DNA of 64,000 nucleotides from G965227875 sp965227875 (GTDB lineage: Bacteria > Pseudomonadota > Alphaproteobacteria > Rhizobiales > JAJFHC01). The notes under the pieces are model-generated. The model saw only the letters and a list, made by a program, of their open reading frames with translations. It was not told the origin of the DNA and searched no databases. Shown here in pieces: positions 34,704 through 43,118 of this stretch (position 1 is its first letter; every line of letters begins with the position of its first letter). The stretch spans positions 5,208,001 through 5,272,000 of the forward strand of contig OZ245783.1 in assembly GCA_965227875.1 (NCBI GenBank), read 5' to 3'. The position numbers and the translations under genes are program-made.

Positions 34704-35606
34704 ATGAAAACGATGCTCTGCTTCGCCATGTTGCTCGTCCTCATGGTATCCGGTGCCGTCGCCGGGGACAGGTTGGCGCTTGTTATCGGAAACCAGGCCT
34801 ACGCACGGATATCCGGCCCGTCGACGGCCCGCAACGACGCCCGTCTCGTCGCGACCACCCTGAGATCTCTCGGGTTTGACGTGACCGAGAGAACCGATCT
34901 CGATGCCCGGGACATGCGCCAGGCGATCGACGCCCTTGGCCATACCCTCCGACGGTCGCCCGAGGGATCGATCGCAATCGTGTATTTCTCCGGAGGGGCC
35001 CGGCAATTGGCCGGCGACACCCATCTGCTGCCGGTCGATTTCGGCACCCGCTCGGGCGCGGGGAACAACGATGCCGGGATCGCGCTGGGACGTATCGTGG
35101 ACCGGCTACTGACGGATCAGGCCAGCCTGAAGGTCGTCATCTGTGACGTAACCGGCGCAGGAACGGCTCCTTTCGACGCCAGTGACTCAGGCAGCCTGCC
35201 AAGGAATACGATCCTGGCCCTGGCCTCGAATTCGGGCGATCCGGAGATGGAACCACCTGATGTCAACGGCAGCTACGCCATCGCGCTCGCACGGGCCTTG
35301 CAGCAGCGCCGCAAGGACATGGTGACCATCCTGCAGGATGCGAGAACCGACATGCACTTGAGCACGCGCTCCGGGAATATGCCCGCGAGGATGTTTTCCG
35401 TCGACCGCAGATGGCATGTGGATCCGGCACAGGCCGGCCCGTCCCTCTCCATCGCCAGCATCATCGGCCGGGACTTCGATCGCACCAGGGCGCTGAACAC
35501 GAAGACGGCGTGGCGGGCCTATATCGACAGATATGGGAGAAACTCGGACGCGCTCTTCCATGTCACGCTTGCGCGCGTTGCCTTGGACAGTCTTGCCGCC
35601 AACTGA
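34704..35606 (+). CDS. exported caspase-like (peptidase C14 fold) pseudoenzyme
   Basis: 300 residues with a signal peptide (cleavage near VAG, residue 21). Caspase-fold pattern: LALVIGNQAYARI, ARNDARLVATTLRSLGFDV, IAIVYFSGGARQLAGDTHLLPVD, VVICDVTGAG. In active members the third motif is YFSGHG and the fourth D-A-C-R; here the His is Gly98 and the Cys position is Thr150. Both catalytic residues are missing, so a peptidase is unlikely. The C-terminal ~80 residues contain an SLS- and TAWRAYIDRYG-like helical part. Divergent from the H-NOX gene. Confidence 0.82.
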   Translation: MKTMLCFAMLLVLMVSGAVAGDRLALVIGNQAYARISGPSTARNDARLVATTLRSLGFDVTERTDLDARDMRQAIDALGHTLRRSPEGSIAIVYFSGGARQLAGDTHLLPVDFGTRSGAGNNDAGIALGRIVDRLLTDQASLKVVICDVTGAGTAPFDASDSGSLPRNTILALASNSGDPEMEPPDVNGSYAIALARALQQRRKDMVTILQDARTDMHLSTRSGNMPARMFSVDRRWHVDPAQAGPSLSIASIIGRDFDRTRALNTKTAWRAYIDRYGRNSDALFHVTLARVALDSLAAN

Positions 35607-35633
35607 TCGGGGACATGAATCCCACGGGGTCCG

Positions 35634-35942
35634 TCAATCACCCGGACGGTCCGGAACCTCGAGCACCCGGTCACCGCGTTCGTCGATGATCTGGCGGGCT
35701 TTTCGCACGGTCCATTCCACCGCGTCGTCCCGCCCGGGAAAGGTGTCCGCCCTGACGAAACGGTGCACGCCGGCATCTTCCTCGCCCTCGCGAACGATCG
35801 AACCGGCGATCCGCCACGAAGAACCGTCCTTCTGCGGCGCCGGCCGTATCACATAGCCTTCGTAGACGACGGCGTCGTCGGAACTGTCGTCATTCGCCGC
35901 ATCGTCGCGGCTGCCGCCGAAGAGTTTTGAGAACAAGCCCAT
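35634..35942 (-). CDS. HlyU family protein
   Basis: 102 residues. Core YEGYVIRPAPQKDGSSWRIAGSIVRE and HRFVRADTFPGRDDAVEWTVRKARQIIDE fit the HlyU family. Named after the Vibrio HlyU regulator, but the alphaproteobacterial short form has no winged HTH visible here and its role is unclear. The N-terminal 25 residues are acidic and low-complexity. Confidence 0.85.
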   Translation of the reverse strand: MGLFSKLFGGSRDDAANDDSSDDAVVYEGYVIRPAPQKDGSSWRIAGSIVREGEEDAGVHRFVRADTFPGRDDAVEWTVRKARQIIDERGDRVLEVPDRPGD

Positions 35943-35990
35943 GAACAGAACCTATCACGTTTGCCCGCCGAATGGCGAGACGCCGCGGGA

Positions 35991-37193
35991 TCAGACCCGC
36001 TCGACCACCATGGCGATGCCCTGCCCCACACCGATGCACATGGTGCACAGGGCAAGCCGCGCGTTCCTTGCCACGAGCTCGTGCACGGCGGTGGAGACCA
36101 GGCGCGCGCCACTCATGCCCAGAGGATGACCAAGGGCGATGGCCCCGCCATTCGGGTTTACGCGGGGATCGTCGTCGGCCACACCAAGACCGCGCAACAC
36201 GGCCAGACCCTGGGCGGCGAAAGCCTCGTTGAGCTCGATCACCTCGATGGCGCCCATGTCCAGACCCAGCCGCTCGAGCAGGCGATTGACCGCGGGCACC
36301 GGTCCATACCCCATGACGCGCGGTTCCAGACCGGCAGCCGCCGCGCCGAGGATGCGCGCCCTGGGCGTCAGCCCGTGCCTCGCCGCCGCCTCCTCGCTCG
36401 CGACCACAAGCGCGCACGCCCCGTCATTGACGCCGGACGCGTTTCCCGCCGTCACCGTCCCGCCCTCGCGGAACGGCGTCGGCAGGCTGGAGAGCTTTTC
36501 GAACGTTGTCTGCCGGGGATGCTCGTCACGGTCGACCACGACCGGATCGCCTTTGCGCTGCGGGATCGTCACGGGCACGATCTCCCGGGCAAGACGGCCA
36601 TTCTCCTGTGCTTTGGCGGCCTTTTCCTGGGAGGCAAGCGCGAACCGGTCCTGGTCCTCGCGTGCCACCTGGTATTCCTCGGCGACGTTTTCCGCGGTCT
36701 CCGGCATGGAATCGATGCCATACTGCTTTTTCATCACGGGATTGACGAAACGCCAGCCGATCGTCGTGTCGAAGACCTCGGCATTCCTCGAGAACGCCGT
36801 CGTCGCCTTGCCCATCACGAAAGGCGCGCGCGACATGCTTTCGACGCCCCCGGCAAGGGCCACCGACATCTCGTCGGCCTTGATCGCGCGTGCAACATAG
36901 GAAATGGCGTCCATGCCGGACCCGCAGAGACGGTTGATCGTGGCGCCGGGGACAGAAACCGGCAGCCCGGCAAGCAAGGCGCCCATTCGGGCGACGTTCC
37001 GGTTGTCCTCCCCGGCCTGGTTGGCGCACCCGTAGGCGACGTCCTCGACCGCCTCCCAGTCCACGTCCGGATTGCGCTCCATCAGCGCGCGGATCGGCAC
37101 CGCCGCCAGGTCGTCTGTCCGCACGGACGACAGCGCGCCGCCATAACGGCCTATGGGCGTTCGCACGGAGTCGCAAATGAAAGCTTCGGGCAT
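35991..37193 (-). CDS. pcaF: 3-oxoadipyl-CoA thiolase (acetyl-CoA acyltransferase)
   Basis: 400 residues, normal thiolase length. The PcaF/PaaJ hallmarks are present: RTPIGRYGGALSSVRTDDLA and YGCANQAGEDNRNVARM. Nucleophilic Cys in NRLCGSGMDA (about residue 90), His in NPNGGAIALGHPLG, and second Cys in LCTMCIGVGQG. It cleaves 3-oxoadipyl-CoA to succinyl-CoA and acetyl-CoA, the last step of both beta-ketoadipate and phenylacetate breakdown; with paaABCDE and paaIKX in this window the second is a likely use. No pca genes adjoin it. Confidence 0.88.
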   Translation of the reverse strand: MPEAFICDSVRTPIGRYGGALSSVRTDDLAAVPIRALMERNPDVDWEAVEDVAYGCANQAGEDNRNVARMGALLAGLPVSVPGATINRLCGSGMDAISYVARAIKADEMSVALAGGVESMSRAPFVMGKATTAFSRNAEVFDTTIGWRFVNPVMKKQYGIDSMPETAENVAEEYQVAREDQDRFALASQEKAAKAQENGRLAREIVPVTIPQRKGDPVVVDRDEHPRQTTFEKLSSLPTPFREGGTVTAGNASGVNDGACALVVASEEAAARHGLTPRARILGAAAAGLEPRVMGYGPVPAVNRLLERLGLDMGAIEVIELNEAFAAQGLAVLRGLGVADDDPRVNPNGGAIALGHPLGMSGARLVSTAVHELVARNARLALCTMCIGVGQGIAMVVERV

Positions 37194-37289
37194 GTCGGGT
37201 CCTCGGGCACGTCAAAACGGATTGGCCGCCACACTACCCAGCATCGGCGCTGGCGTGAACCGTTTTCGAGGCTCCCGTCCGGGGCGATG

Positions 37290-37808
37290 TCAGCCTTCGG
37301 CGGGCCGGAACGTCAAAGCGACACCGTTGAGGCAGTGGCGCTTGCCGGTCGGCTGCGGACCGTCGTCGAATATGTGGCCGAGATGGCCGCCGCATCGCCT
37401 GCAGTGCACTTCGGTGCGGGTCATGAAGAAGCTGTTGTCCTCCTTCGTGCCCACGGCTTGCGGCAGGGCGCGCCAGAAACTCGGCCATCCGGTCCCGCTT
37501 TCGTATTTGGTTTCGGACGAATAGACGGCCAGGTCGCATCCCGCGCAGTGGTATGTGCCCGCACGCTTTTCCTTCAGGAGCGGGCTGGTGAACTTGCGTT
37601 CCGTCGCTTCCTCGCGAAGCACGGCGTATTGCGCGGGCGTCAGTTTCGCCTTCCACTCCGCCGGTGTCATGCTGACTTCGAATTTGCCTTCGCTCGCGCG
37701 CAAAGAGCTGGCCGAGATGGCCAACGGTACGGCGAGTGCGCAGGCTGCCGCGGAAGCCTGGTACGTCAGGAAAGCTCGTCTGTTGAGAGGCTTGGTTGAC
37801 ATCGACAT
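37290..37808 (-). CDS. msrB: peptide methionine (R)-S-oxide reductase with Tat-type signal
   Basis: 172 residues from the ATG at 37808, five bases after AGGAGG. Reduces methionine-R-sulfoxide in proteins. Zinc CxxC pairs CAGC and CRRC, substrate motif ESGTGWPSFW, and catalytic Cys in RHCLNGVAL. The N-terminus NRRAFLTYQASAAACALAVPL has twin Arg followed by a hydrophobic stretch, so export by Tat is likely; most MsrB are cytoplasmic. Confidence 0.93.
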   Translation of the reverse strand: MSMSTKPLNRRAFLTYQASAAACALAVPLAISASSLRASEGKFEVSMTPAEWKAKLTPAQYAVLREEATERKFTSPLLKEKRAGTYHCAGCDLAVYSSETKYESGTGWPSFWRALPQAVGTKEDNSFFMTRTEVHCRRCGGHLGHIFDDGPQPTGKRHCLNGVALTFRPAEG

Positions 37809-38071
37809 GATCTCCTCCTCGAGTTCGGCGCCGATGGTCTGCATCGGTCTGCACCCGCCATCGGTCGGCCTGGCGACCGAAGCCGGGCGTTCCTAACAGC
37901 TAGGCTTTCCGTTCCCCGATTCAACGTTTTGCGCGGACCGGCGCCCCTCAATTCCTGTTTACCGCGTCGTGAAAAGCGGCTGTCCCCACCGATGCGCGCC
38001 ACTTGTCTTGTCGGTCGGATTGACCAAGAGTGCCGGACAGTCCGCATCAGCCCCGACGGAAGGAACCCATC

Positions 38072-39184
38072 TTGACCAGTGCCCTGTTCAGCAAGGTGTC
38101 GCTTCGCGGCCTCGACCTCGCCAACCGCATCGTCGTCTCTCCCATGTGCCAGTACTCCTCGGTCGACGGCTGTGCCACCGACTGGCACATCATGCATCTC
38201 GGCCAGTTCTCCATGGGCGCGGGCGGACTCGTCATCACCGAGGCCAATCATGTCAGCCCCGAAGGCCGCATCTCGCCGAAATGCCTCGGTCTTTACAGCG
38301 ACGATTGCGAAGCGGCCCAGAAGCGGGTCATCGACTTCTGCCGCCGGTACGGCGTCACCGCCATGGGCACGCAGCTTGCCCATGCCGGACGCAAGGCCTC
38401 GACGCATCCGCCCATCGACGGCGGCGCCAGCCTGAACGCCGACCAGGGCGCCTGGACGACGGTCGCACCCTCCGCCCTCGCCTACAACGAGGGCTGGCAC
38501 GTGCCCGACGAACTCGACCGGGACGGCCTCGCCAAGGTCAAGCGGGACTTCGTGGAGGCGACGGAGCGTTCGGTGCGCATCGGCTACGACCTGATCGAGC
38601 TTCACGGCGCCCACGGCTACCTGCTGCATCAGTTCTGCTCACCGCTGAGCAATCACCGGACGGACGAGTATGGCGGATCGCTGGAGAACCGGATGCGCTT
38701 CTCGCTGGAGATCTTCGAGGCGGTGCGTGCCGCCTGGCCGGACGACAGGCCGCTCGGTATGCGGATCACCGGCCGTGACTGGGTGGAAGGCGGCTGGGAT
38801 CTGGACGATGCGGTGGCGCTCGCGAAGGCTCTCGCAGACATGGGCTGCGACTTCGTCGACGTCACGTCCGGGGGGCTCGACCCGCGCCAGACGATCACCG
38901 TCGGTCCGGGATACCAGGTCCCGTTCGCCGAAACCGTTCGGAAGGAGGCCGGCATTAACACTTGGGCGGTGGGCCTCATCACGGACGCGCAGCAGGCCGA
39001 AGAGATCGTTTCGTCAGGTCGCGCCGACATGGTGGCACTGGCCCGGGGCATGATGCGCGACCCGCGCTGGGCATGGCATGCGGCGGAGGAACTGGGCGCC
39101 GAGACGCCGTGGTCCGACATGTATATCCGGGCCGCACCCGGCAACACGGGAAAGCTCACGCCGGGCCGTCACGGCAATCGCTGA
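38072..39184 (+). CDS. NADH:flavin oxidoreductase, Old Yellow Enzyme family (YqjM-like)
   Basis: 370 residues from a TTG at 38072 with GGAAGGAA upstream; a GTG at 38030 is possible but lacks one. FMN TIM-barrel: NRIVVSPMCQYSSVDG, where the Cys is the YqjM-class flavin-modulating residue, QLAHAGRKAS, ELHGAHGYLLHQF, and DVTSGGLD. Ends with the FMN-phosphate loop SSGRADMVALARGMMRDP. Reduces activated C=C bonds in enones; physiological substrate unknown. Confidence 0.93.
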   Translation: MTSALFSKVSLRGLDLANRIVVSPMCQYSSVDGCATDWHIMHLGQFSMGAGGLVITEANHVSPEGRISPKCLGLYSDDCEAAQKRVIDFCRRYGVTAMGTQLAHAGRKASTHPPIDGGASLNADQGAWTTVAPSALAYNEGWHVPDELDRDGLAKVKRDFVEATERSVRIGYDLIELHGAHGYLLHQFCSPLSNHRTDEYGGSLENRMRFSLEIFEAVRAAWPDDRPLGMRITGRDWVEGGWDLDDAVALAKALADMGCDFVDVTSGGLDPRQTITVGPGYQVPFAETVRKEAGINTWAVGLITDAQQAEEIVSSGRADMVALARGMMRDPRWAWHAAEELGAETPWSDMYIRAAPGNTGKLTPGRHGNR

Positions 39185-39193
39185 CCGTGGCGC

Positions 39194-39529
39194 TCACCCC
39201 GCATCGGTCGCGAGCGGAGAACTGGCGAGCGGCGCACAGGTGAGCCGGCCGAAGATCATGTAGCACTTCTGCCGGCGAGGCGCCTGCAGCGTGCCGGCCG
39301 AAGCCTGCCGGACGGTGGCCGAAAGGCCGTTTCGGCTATCGCTGCGCCGCTGATAGTACCCCGAGAGAAAACCGGGAATGCCCGATGCGTCAATCGCTTG
39401 CGCTTTCACCGGCATGATGCTCGTCGCGTAGCCGTCATGATGAGAGGCCAGCGCGTTTCCAGAGGACAGACCCAGGAAAATCGCTGCAGCGATTCCGGCG
39501 GCGAGGGCGTTGAGTGAACGGGCTTCCAT
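39194..39529 (-). CDS. small exported protein of unknown function
   Basis: 111 residues. AGGGAGA precedes the ATG. Signal peptide to about residue 28 (SGNALA). The mature part is short, basic and Ser-rich with two Cys (QKCYMIFGRLTCAP) that could form a disulphide. No family recognised. Converges on the OYE gene, with 10 bp between stops. Confidence 0.6.
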   Translation of the reverse strand: MEARSLNALAAGIAAAIFLGLSSGNALASHHDGYATSIMPVKAQAIDASGIPGFLSGYYQRRSDSRNGLSATVRQASAGTLQAPRRQKCYMIFGRLTCAPLASSPLATDAG

Positions 39530-39705
39530 GATGTCGTCTCCCTGTCTGAAGCATTCAGTACCTTCAGATGGGAGCGGGTGGTCATCACAGCGTCAATGCG
39601 GCGTCAATTCATCCGGAAACGAGCAAAAAACTTCACGCAAGGCCTTTAGAAAACTGATTTCATTGGCTTTTTCGGACGCGCGACAAACGGAGTTTTTCGA
39701 AGCGC

Positions 39706-40347
39706 CTAGGTCTGCACCCGTTCGAAACCGCCGGTTTCACGGTCCAGCCAGTAGAGTTCGCCTTCCGCGATGGAGAACCACGCACCGTAAATCTCCAGAT
39801 TGCCGGCCTCGATCGCATCGGTGACGAAACCGAACGTTTCAAGATTCTGGATGGAGTACTTCACGCCGAGATTCTCCATCTCTCTCTGCCGGCTCGCCTC
39901 GTCTTCGCAGCAGCCCGATTCCGATAGCTTCCGGCTCATGCCCACCAGCTGATCGACCCACGGATCGATGAACCGGCCGACAGGCCTGTCCTCGGAGCGG
40001 CTCAGCGCGGCAGCGACACCGCCGCACATGGCGTGCCCGAGCACCACGATCCGCTTTACGTTCAGTTTCGTGACGGCGAACTCCAGGGCCGCCGACGTGC
40101 CGTGGTAGACACCGTCCGTCTCGAAGGGCGGGACCAGCGCCGCCACGTTCCTGACGACGAAGAGCTCGCCGGGGGCTGCACCGAAAATCGTGGCCGGGTC
40201 GACGCGGCTGTCGGCGCACCCGATGATCATCGTTTCGGGCGACTGCCCTTCGGCCAGCAAGCGGTATCTGTTCGCCTCGTCGGCATACCGGCCGCTCCGG
40301 AAGGCTGCATACCCCTTCAGCAGTGCGTCTGGAATTGCAACACTCAT
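39706..40347 (-). CDS. beta-class carbonic anhydrase
   Basis: 213 residues from the ATG at 40347 (GGGAGG 8 nt upstream). Interconverts CO2 and bicarbonate. Zinc ligands: Cys of GCADSR (with catalytic Asp and Arg), and His and Cys of GHAMCGG. Starts 1 bp after the nhaA stop, so it is translationally linked to the Na+/H+ antiporter: bicarbonate/CO2 and pH handling in one transcript. Confidence 0.94.
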   Translation of the reverse strand: MSVAIPDALLKGYAAFRSGRYADEANRYRLLAEGQSPETMIIGCADSRVDPATIFGAAPGELFVVRNVAALVPPFETDGVYHGTSAALEFAVTKLNVKRIVVLGHAMCGGVAAALSRSEDRPVGRFIDPWVDQLVGMSRKLSESGCCEDEASRQREMENLGVKYSIQNLETFGFVTDAIEAGNLEIYGAWFSIAEGELYWLDRETGGFERVQT

Positions 40348-40348
40348 G

Positions 40349-41605
40349 TCAGGCACCTCCCTGTGCGGTTCTTAGTTCACTGCCGCCGGCCGTCAGGCCG
40401 CTTTTCTCCCGCGACGGCTCCCGGCAGGCCAGCCGCAACACGAGATATCCGGTTACGGCGGACAGCAGCGAACCGCTGAGGACACCGAGCTTGACCGCGG
40501 ACACGTGATCGCCGTCGACATAGGCGAGCGTGCCGATGAACAGGCTCATGGTGAAACCGATCCCCGAAAGCACCGCCGCGCCGTATATATGGCCCCAACT
40601 CACCCCCTGCGGCAACCTCGCAAGGCCGAGCCTGACCGCCGCCGCGACGAAGGCCATGACGCCAAGCTGCTTGCCGAGGAACAGCCCGGCCGCGATGCCC
40701 AGCGGAATACCGGAAAGCAGGTCCGACGGATCGAGGCCGGAAAGCGATACGCCGGCATTGGCGAAGGCGAAAACGGGCATTACGCCGAACGCCACCCACG
40801 GCGACAGACCGTGTTCGAGTTTGAGGAGCGGCGATTCACCTGCCCCGGAAGCCGGCCGCATCGGGATGAACAGGGCGACGATGACGCCTGCCAGGGTCGC
40901 GTGGACGCCGGACTTGAGCACACACACCCAGATCACCAGCCCCACCACAAGATAGGGCGCGATACGGGTCACGCCGATGCGGTTGAGTGCGGCCAGCGCC
41001 GCGACGCCCGTGGCCGCAATCAGCAGGACAGGGACGGAAAGCTCCGACGTGTAGAACAGGGCGATGATGACGATCGCACCAAGGTCGTCGATGATCGCCA
41101 TGGCGAGCAGGAAGACCTTCACCGCCGGCGGAACCCGGCTTCCCAGCAGGGCCAGAATGCCCAGCGCGAACGCGATGTCCGTCGCCGCGGGAATGGCCCA
41201 GCCGCGCAGGGCTTCACCGTCCGACCAGTTGATCATGACAAAGACCAAAGCCGGCACCGCCATGCCGCCGATCGCGGCAAAGATGGGTAGCCCGGCCTGT
41301 CGCATGTTGGACAGGCGTCCTTCCAGGACCTCCCGCTTGATCTCAAGGCCGACGAGGAAGAAGAAGATCGCCATGAGCCCGTCGTTGACCCACAGCAGCA
41401 ACGGCTTGTCGAGCGCGAGCGCGCCGACCTGGACGACGATCGGCGTACCCAGGATACCGTCGTAGAGCCAGGCAAGGGGCGAGTTGACCAACAGCATGGC
41501 CAGTACGGCGGCTGCCATGAGCATCATGCCGCCGGCCGCCTGGTGCTGGAAAAACGCCTGTGCTCCCCGCTTCAGGCGGTGGGGATCGGACAGAATGGCA
41601 ATCAC
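40349..41605 (-). CDS. nhaA: Na+/H+ antiporter NhaA
   Basis: 418 residues, GTG start with GGGAG upstream. About twelve membrane segments. The Asp pair of the ion site lies in AMAIIDDLGAIVIIALFY, the crossing region has IPAATDIAFALGI, and the N-terminal LVGLEIKREVLEG is the cytoplasmic family signature. Exchanges Na+ for H+ for pH and salt control. It is followed immediately by the carbonic anhydrase gene. Confidence 0.96.
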   Translation of the reverse strand: MIAILSDPHRLKRGAQAFFQHQAAGGMMLMAAAVLAMLLVNSPLAWLYDGILGTPIVVQVGALALDKPLLLWVNDGLMAIFFFLVGLEIKREVLEGRLSNMRQAGLPIFAAIGGMAVPALVFVMINWSDGEALRGWAIPAATDIAFALGILALLGSRVPPAVKVFLLAMAIIDDLGAIVIIALFYTSELSVPVLLIAATGVAALAALNRIGVTRIAPYLVVGLVIWVCVLKSGVHATLAGVIVALFIPMRPASGAGESPLLKLEHGLSPWVAFGVMPVFAFANAGVSLSGLDPSDLLSGIPLGIAAGLFLGKQLGVMAFVAAAVRLGLARLPQGVSWGHIYGAAVLSGIGFTMSLFIGTLAYVDGDHVSAVKLGVLSGSLLSAVTGYLVLRLACREPSREKSGLTAGGSELRTAQGGA

Positions 41606-41629
41606 TTCAAGCTCCCTGTTTTCCGTGCG

Positions 41630-41905
41630 TCACGCGATGCCGCCAAGCGGCATGCCGGTTTCCGTCGCCGGCGTGCGCAGGAGCAGCCCCAGAACGTCGC
41701 CGCCGCACGCAGCCGTGCCCGCGGTCAATGGACCGGCGGCCTCGCACTGGACGGTTGGCATCCCCCTGTCGGTGGACGCCGCATCGGCACGCGCGGCTTC
41801 GGTCATGGCAAGCACCATGGCGCCCGCGATCAGCAGTGCAGCCAGTACGGCGCCACGAATATCGACGTGGCGGGCGGCTTTCGCATTTGTCCTGTTACGG
41901 GTCAT
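41630..41905 (-). CDS. small membrane or exported protein upstream of nhaA
   Basis: 91 residues. AAAGGAA precedes the ATG. One hydrophobic segment (about 18-36) then AARADA, so either a signal peptide or an anchored protein. Two Cys (VQCEAAG, TAACGGD). No family. It lies 24 bp before nhaA on the same strand and would be the first gene after the GATAG-N7-CTATC site at 41986. Confidence 0.5.
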   Translation of the reverse strand: MTRNRTNAKAARHVDIRGAVLAALLIAGAMVLAMTEAARADAASTDRGMPTVQCEAAGPLTAGTAACGGDVLGLLLRTPATETGMPLGGIA

Positions 41906-41985
41906 CGCAATTCGTTCCTTTCAATGATTGAAGGACAGATGGCCCGCGAGAGCGTTAAAATCCAATCGAAAGAAACAGGAAAATA

Positions 41986-42002
41986 GATAGATATTATCTA
42001 TC
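41986..42002 (-). promoter_or_regulatory. probable OxyR-type operator upstream of the small gene / nhaA / carbonic anhydrase
   Basis: GATAG-ATATTAT-CTATC, an almost complete 17-bp palindrome matching the ATAG-N7-CTAT element of OxyR-type LysR regulators. It is about 80 bp upstream of the small gene at 41905. The same GATAG-N7-CTATC form recurs at 42979, upstream of the OxyR-like gene itself. Confidence 0.6.
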
Positions 42003-42021
42003 GGAATCAGAATGAGGAAAG

Positions 42022-42942
42022 TCAGGTGAGGACGGTGACTTCGTCGAGCCGGTCCGCCGCCGTCCTGCGGATCATGGCCGCCATGTCCTTGAACAGCGGC
42101 GCGTGCACGGAGCGCTTGCGCCATGCAATCCCGATCTGCCGGTAGAGCGATCCCGCCCTGAACTCGAGAACCGCGACCTCGCCACGGTCGCCGATTTCCG
42201 AGCGCACATAGAGCGCCGGGAGGAATGCGAGCCCGACGCCCATCCCGACCATGAGCCTGAGCGTGTCGAGGCTCGTTCCCTCGTAGTCGTTCAGCACGCG
42301 CGCATCGAACTCCTCGCACAGTTGCCGGACTTGGTCGTGGAGATGGTGTCCTCTCTCCATGGTGAGTACGTTCTCACCGGACAGGTCGCCCCTCTCCACC
42401 CGTTGCCGCGCAGCCAGCGGGTGGTCCGGCGCCGAAGCCACCAACAACGGTTCGCGAAACAGGCGCTCGACATCGAAGACGTTCTCGTTCATGGGCAGGG
42501 GGCCGATGAGCAGATCGAAGCTGCCTGACTGCAGATCCGCCTGCAGCGCGTCCGGCTTGCCCTCGCGGACGTACAGCTTGAGCCCGGGATACTCCGCATG
42601 CAGTTCGGGAACGATGTGCGGCAGCAGATAGGGCCCGAGCGTGGGCGGCACGCCGAGCCTGATCGTGCCGTCGAAGCCGTGGTGGGAGGCCGCCGCAAGG
42701 TTCGTCAGGTCCCGTACATCGGCGAGAATGCGTTTCGCGCGTTCGGCGAGATCGCGCCCGAGCGGTGTCAGCACCACCTTGCCCCCGCCCCGTTCGACAA
42801 GCGGTGCATCCAGGCGTTTCTCGAGTTCCTGTATCTGCGCACTGAGCGTCGGCTGGGTGACGTTTACCCGCGCAGCCGCCCGTCTGAAATGCAGTTCCTG
42901 CGAGAGGACCACCAGATATTCCAACTGCCTCAGGGTAATCAT
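42022..42942 (-). CDS. LysR-type regulator, OxyR-like, without the peroxidatic Cys
   Basis: 306 residues from the ATG at 42942. HTH ELHFRRAAARVNVTQPTLSAQIQELEKRL is classic LysR. The effector domain follows OxyR closely: PPTLGPYLLPHIVPELH and LTMERGHHLHDQVRQLCEEF. In OxyR the matching stretch is G-H-C-L-x-D-Q with the peroxide-sensing Cys199; here that residue is His200, while the second Cys is kept (Cys209). It should not form the OxyR disulphide. It lies upstream of, and on the same strand as, the nhaA/carbonic anhydrase genes and is divergent from the MarR gene. Two GATAG-N7-CTATC sites flank it. Confidence 0.9.
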   Translation of the reverse strand: MITLRQLEYLVVLSQELHFRRAAARVNVTQPTLSAQIQELEKRLDAPLVERGGGKVVLTPLGRDLAERAKRILADVRDLTNLAAASHHGFDGTIRLGVPPTLGPYLLPHIVPELHAEYPGLKLYVREGKPDALQADLQSGSFDLLIGPLPMNENVFDVERLFREPLLVASAPDHPLAARQRVERGDLSGENVLTMERGHHLHDQVRQLCEEFDARVLNDYEGTSLDTLRLMVGMGVGLAFLPALYVRSEIGDRGEVAVLEFRAGSLYRQIGIAWRKRSVHAPLFKDMAAMIRRTAADRLDEVTVLT

Positions 42943-42978
42943 CTGGGTTCGCACCTCGGTCCGACCGTTGAGAAACTC

Positions 42979-42995
42979 GATAGAGAACGTCTATC
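42979..42995. promoter_or_regulatory. probable OxyR-type operator upstream of the OxyR-like gene
   Basis: GATAG-AGAACGT-CTATC: perfect arms, 7-bp centre, 37 bp ahead of the LysR start at 42942 and 124 bp ahead of the divergent MarR start. Autoregulation of the LysR gene is the simplest reading. Confidence 0.6.
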
Positions 42996-43058
42996 AGATC
43001 GCTCTGTAAACGTGAACACGCTGCCCTGTGATATCCGGGGGAAGTTTCAGGCGCCGGC

Positions 43059-43107
43059 AAACTGGTTGCCCAGGCAACGACATGATCGTAACCTAGGCAA
43101 CCAGTTT
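43059..43107. promoter_or_regulatory. twin palindromic MarR operators
   Basis: A long inverted repeat with 12-bp arms, AAACTGGTTGCC (43059-43070) and GGCAACCAGTTT (43096-43107). Within it sit two short dyads: GTTGCC-CA-GGCAAC (43065-43078) and GTAACC-TA-GGCAAC (43089-43102). It ends 11 bp before the MarR start, so bound MarR would block the marR-emrA-emrB transcript. Confidence 0.75.
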
Positions 43108-43118
43108 TCGGGTACTGA

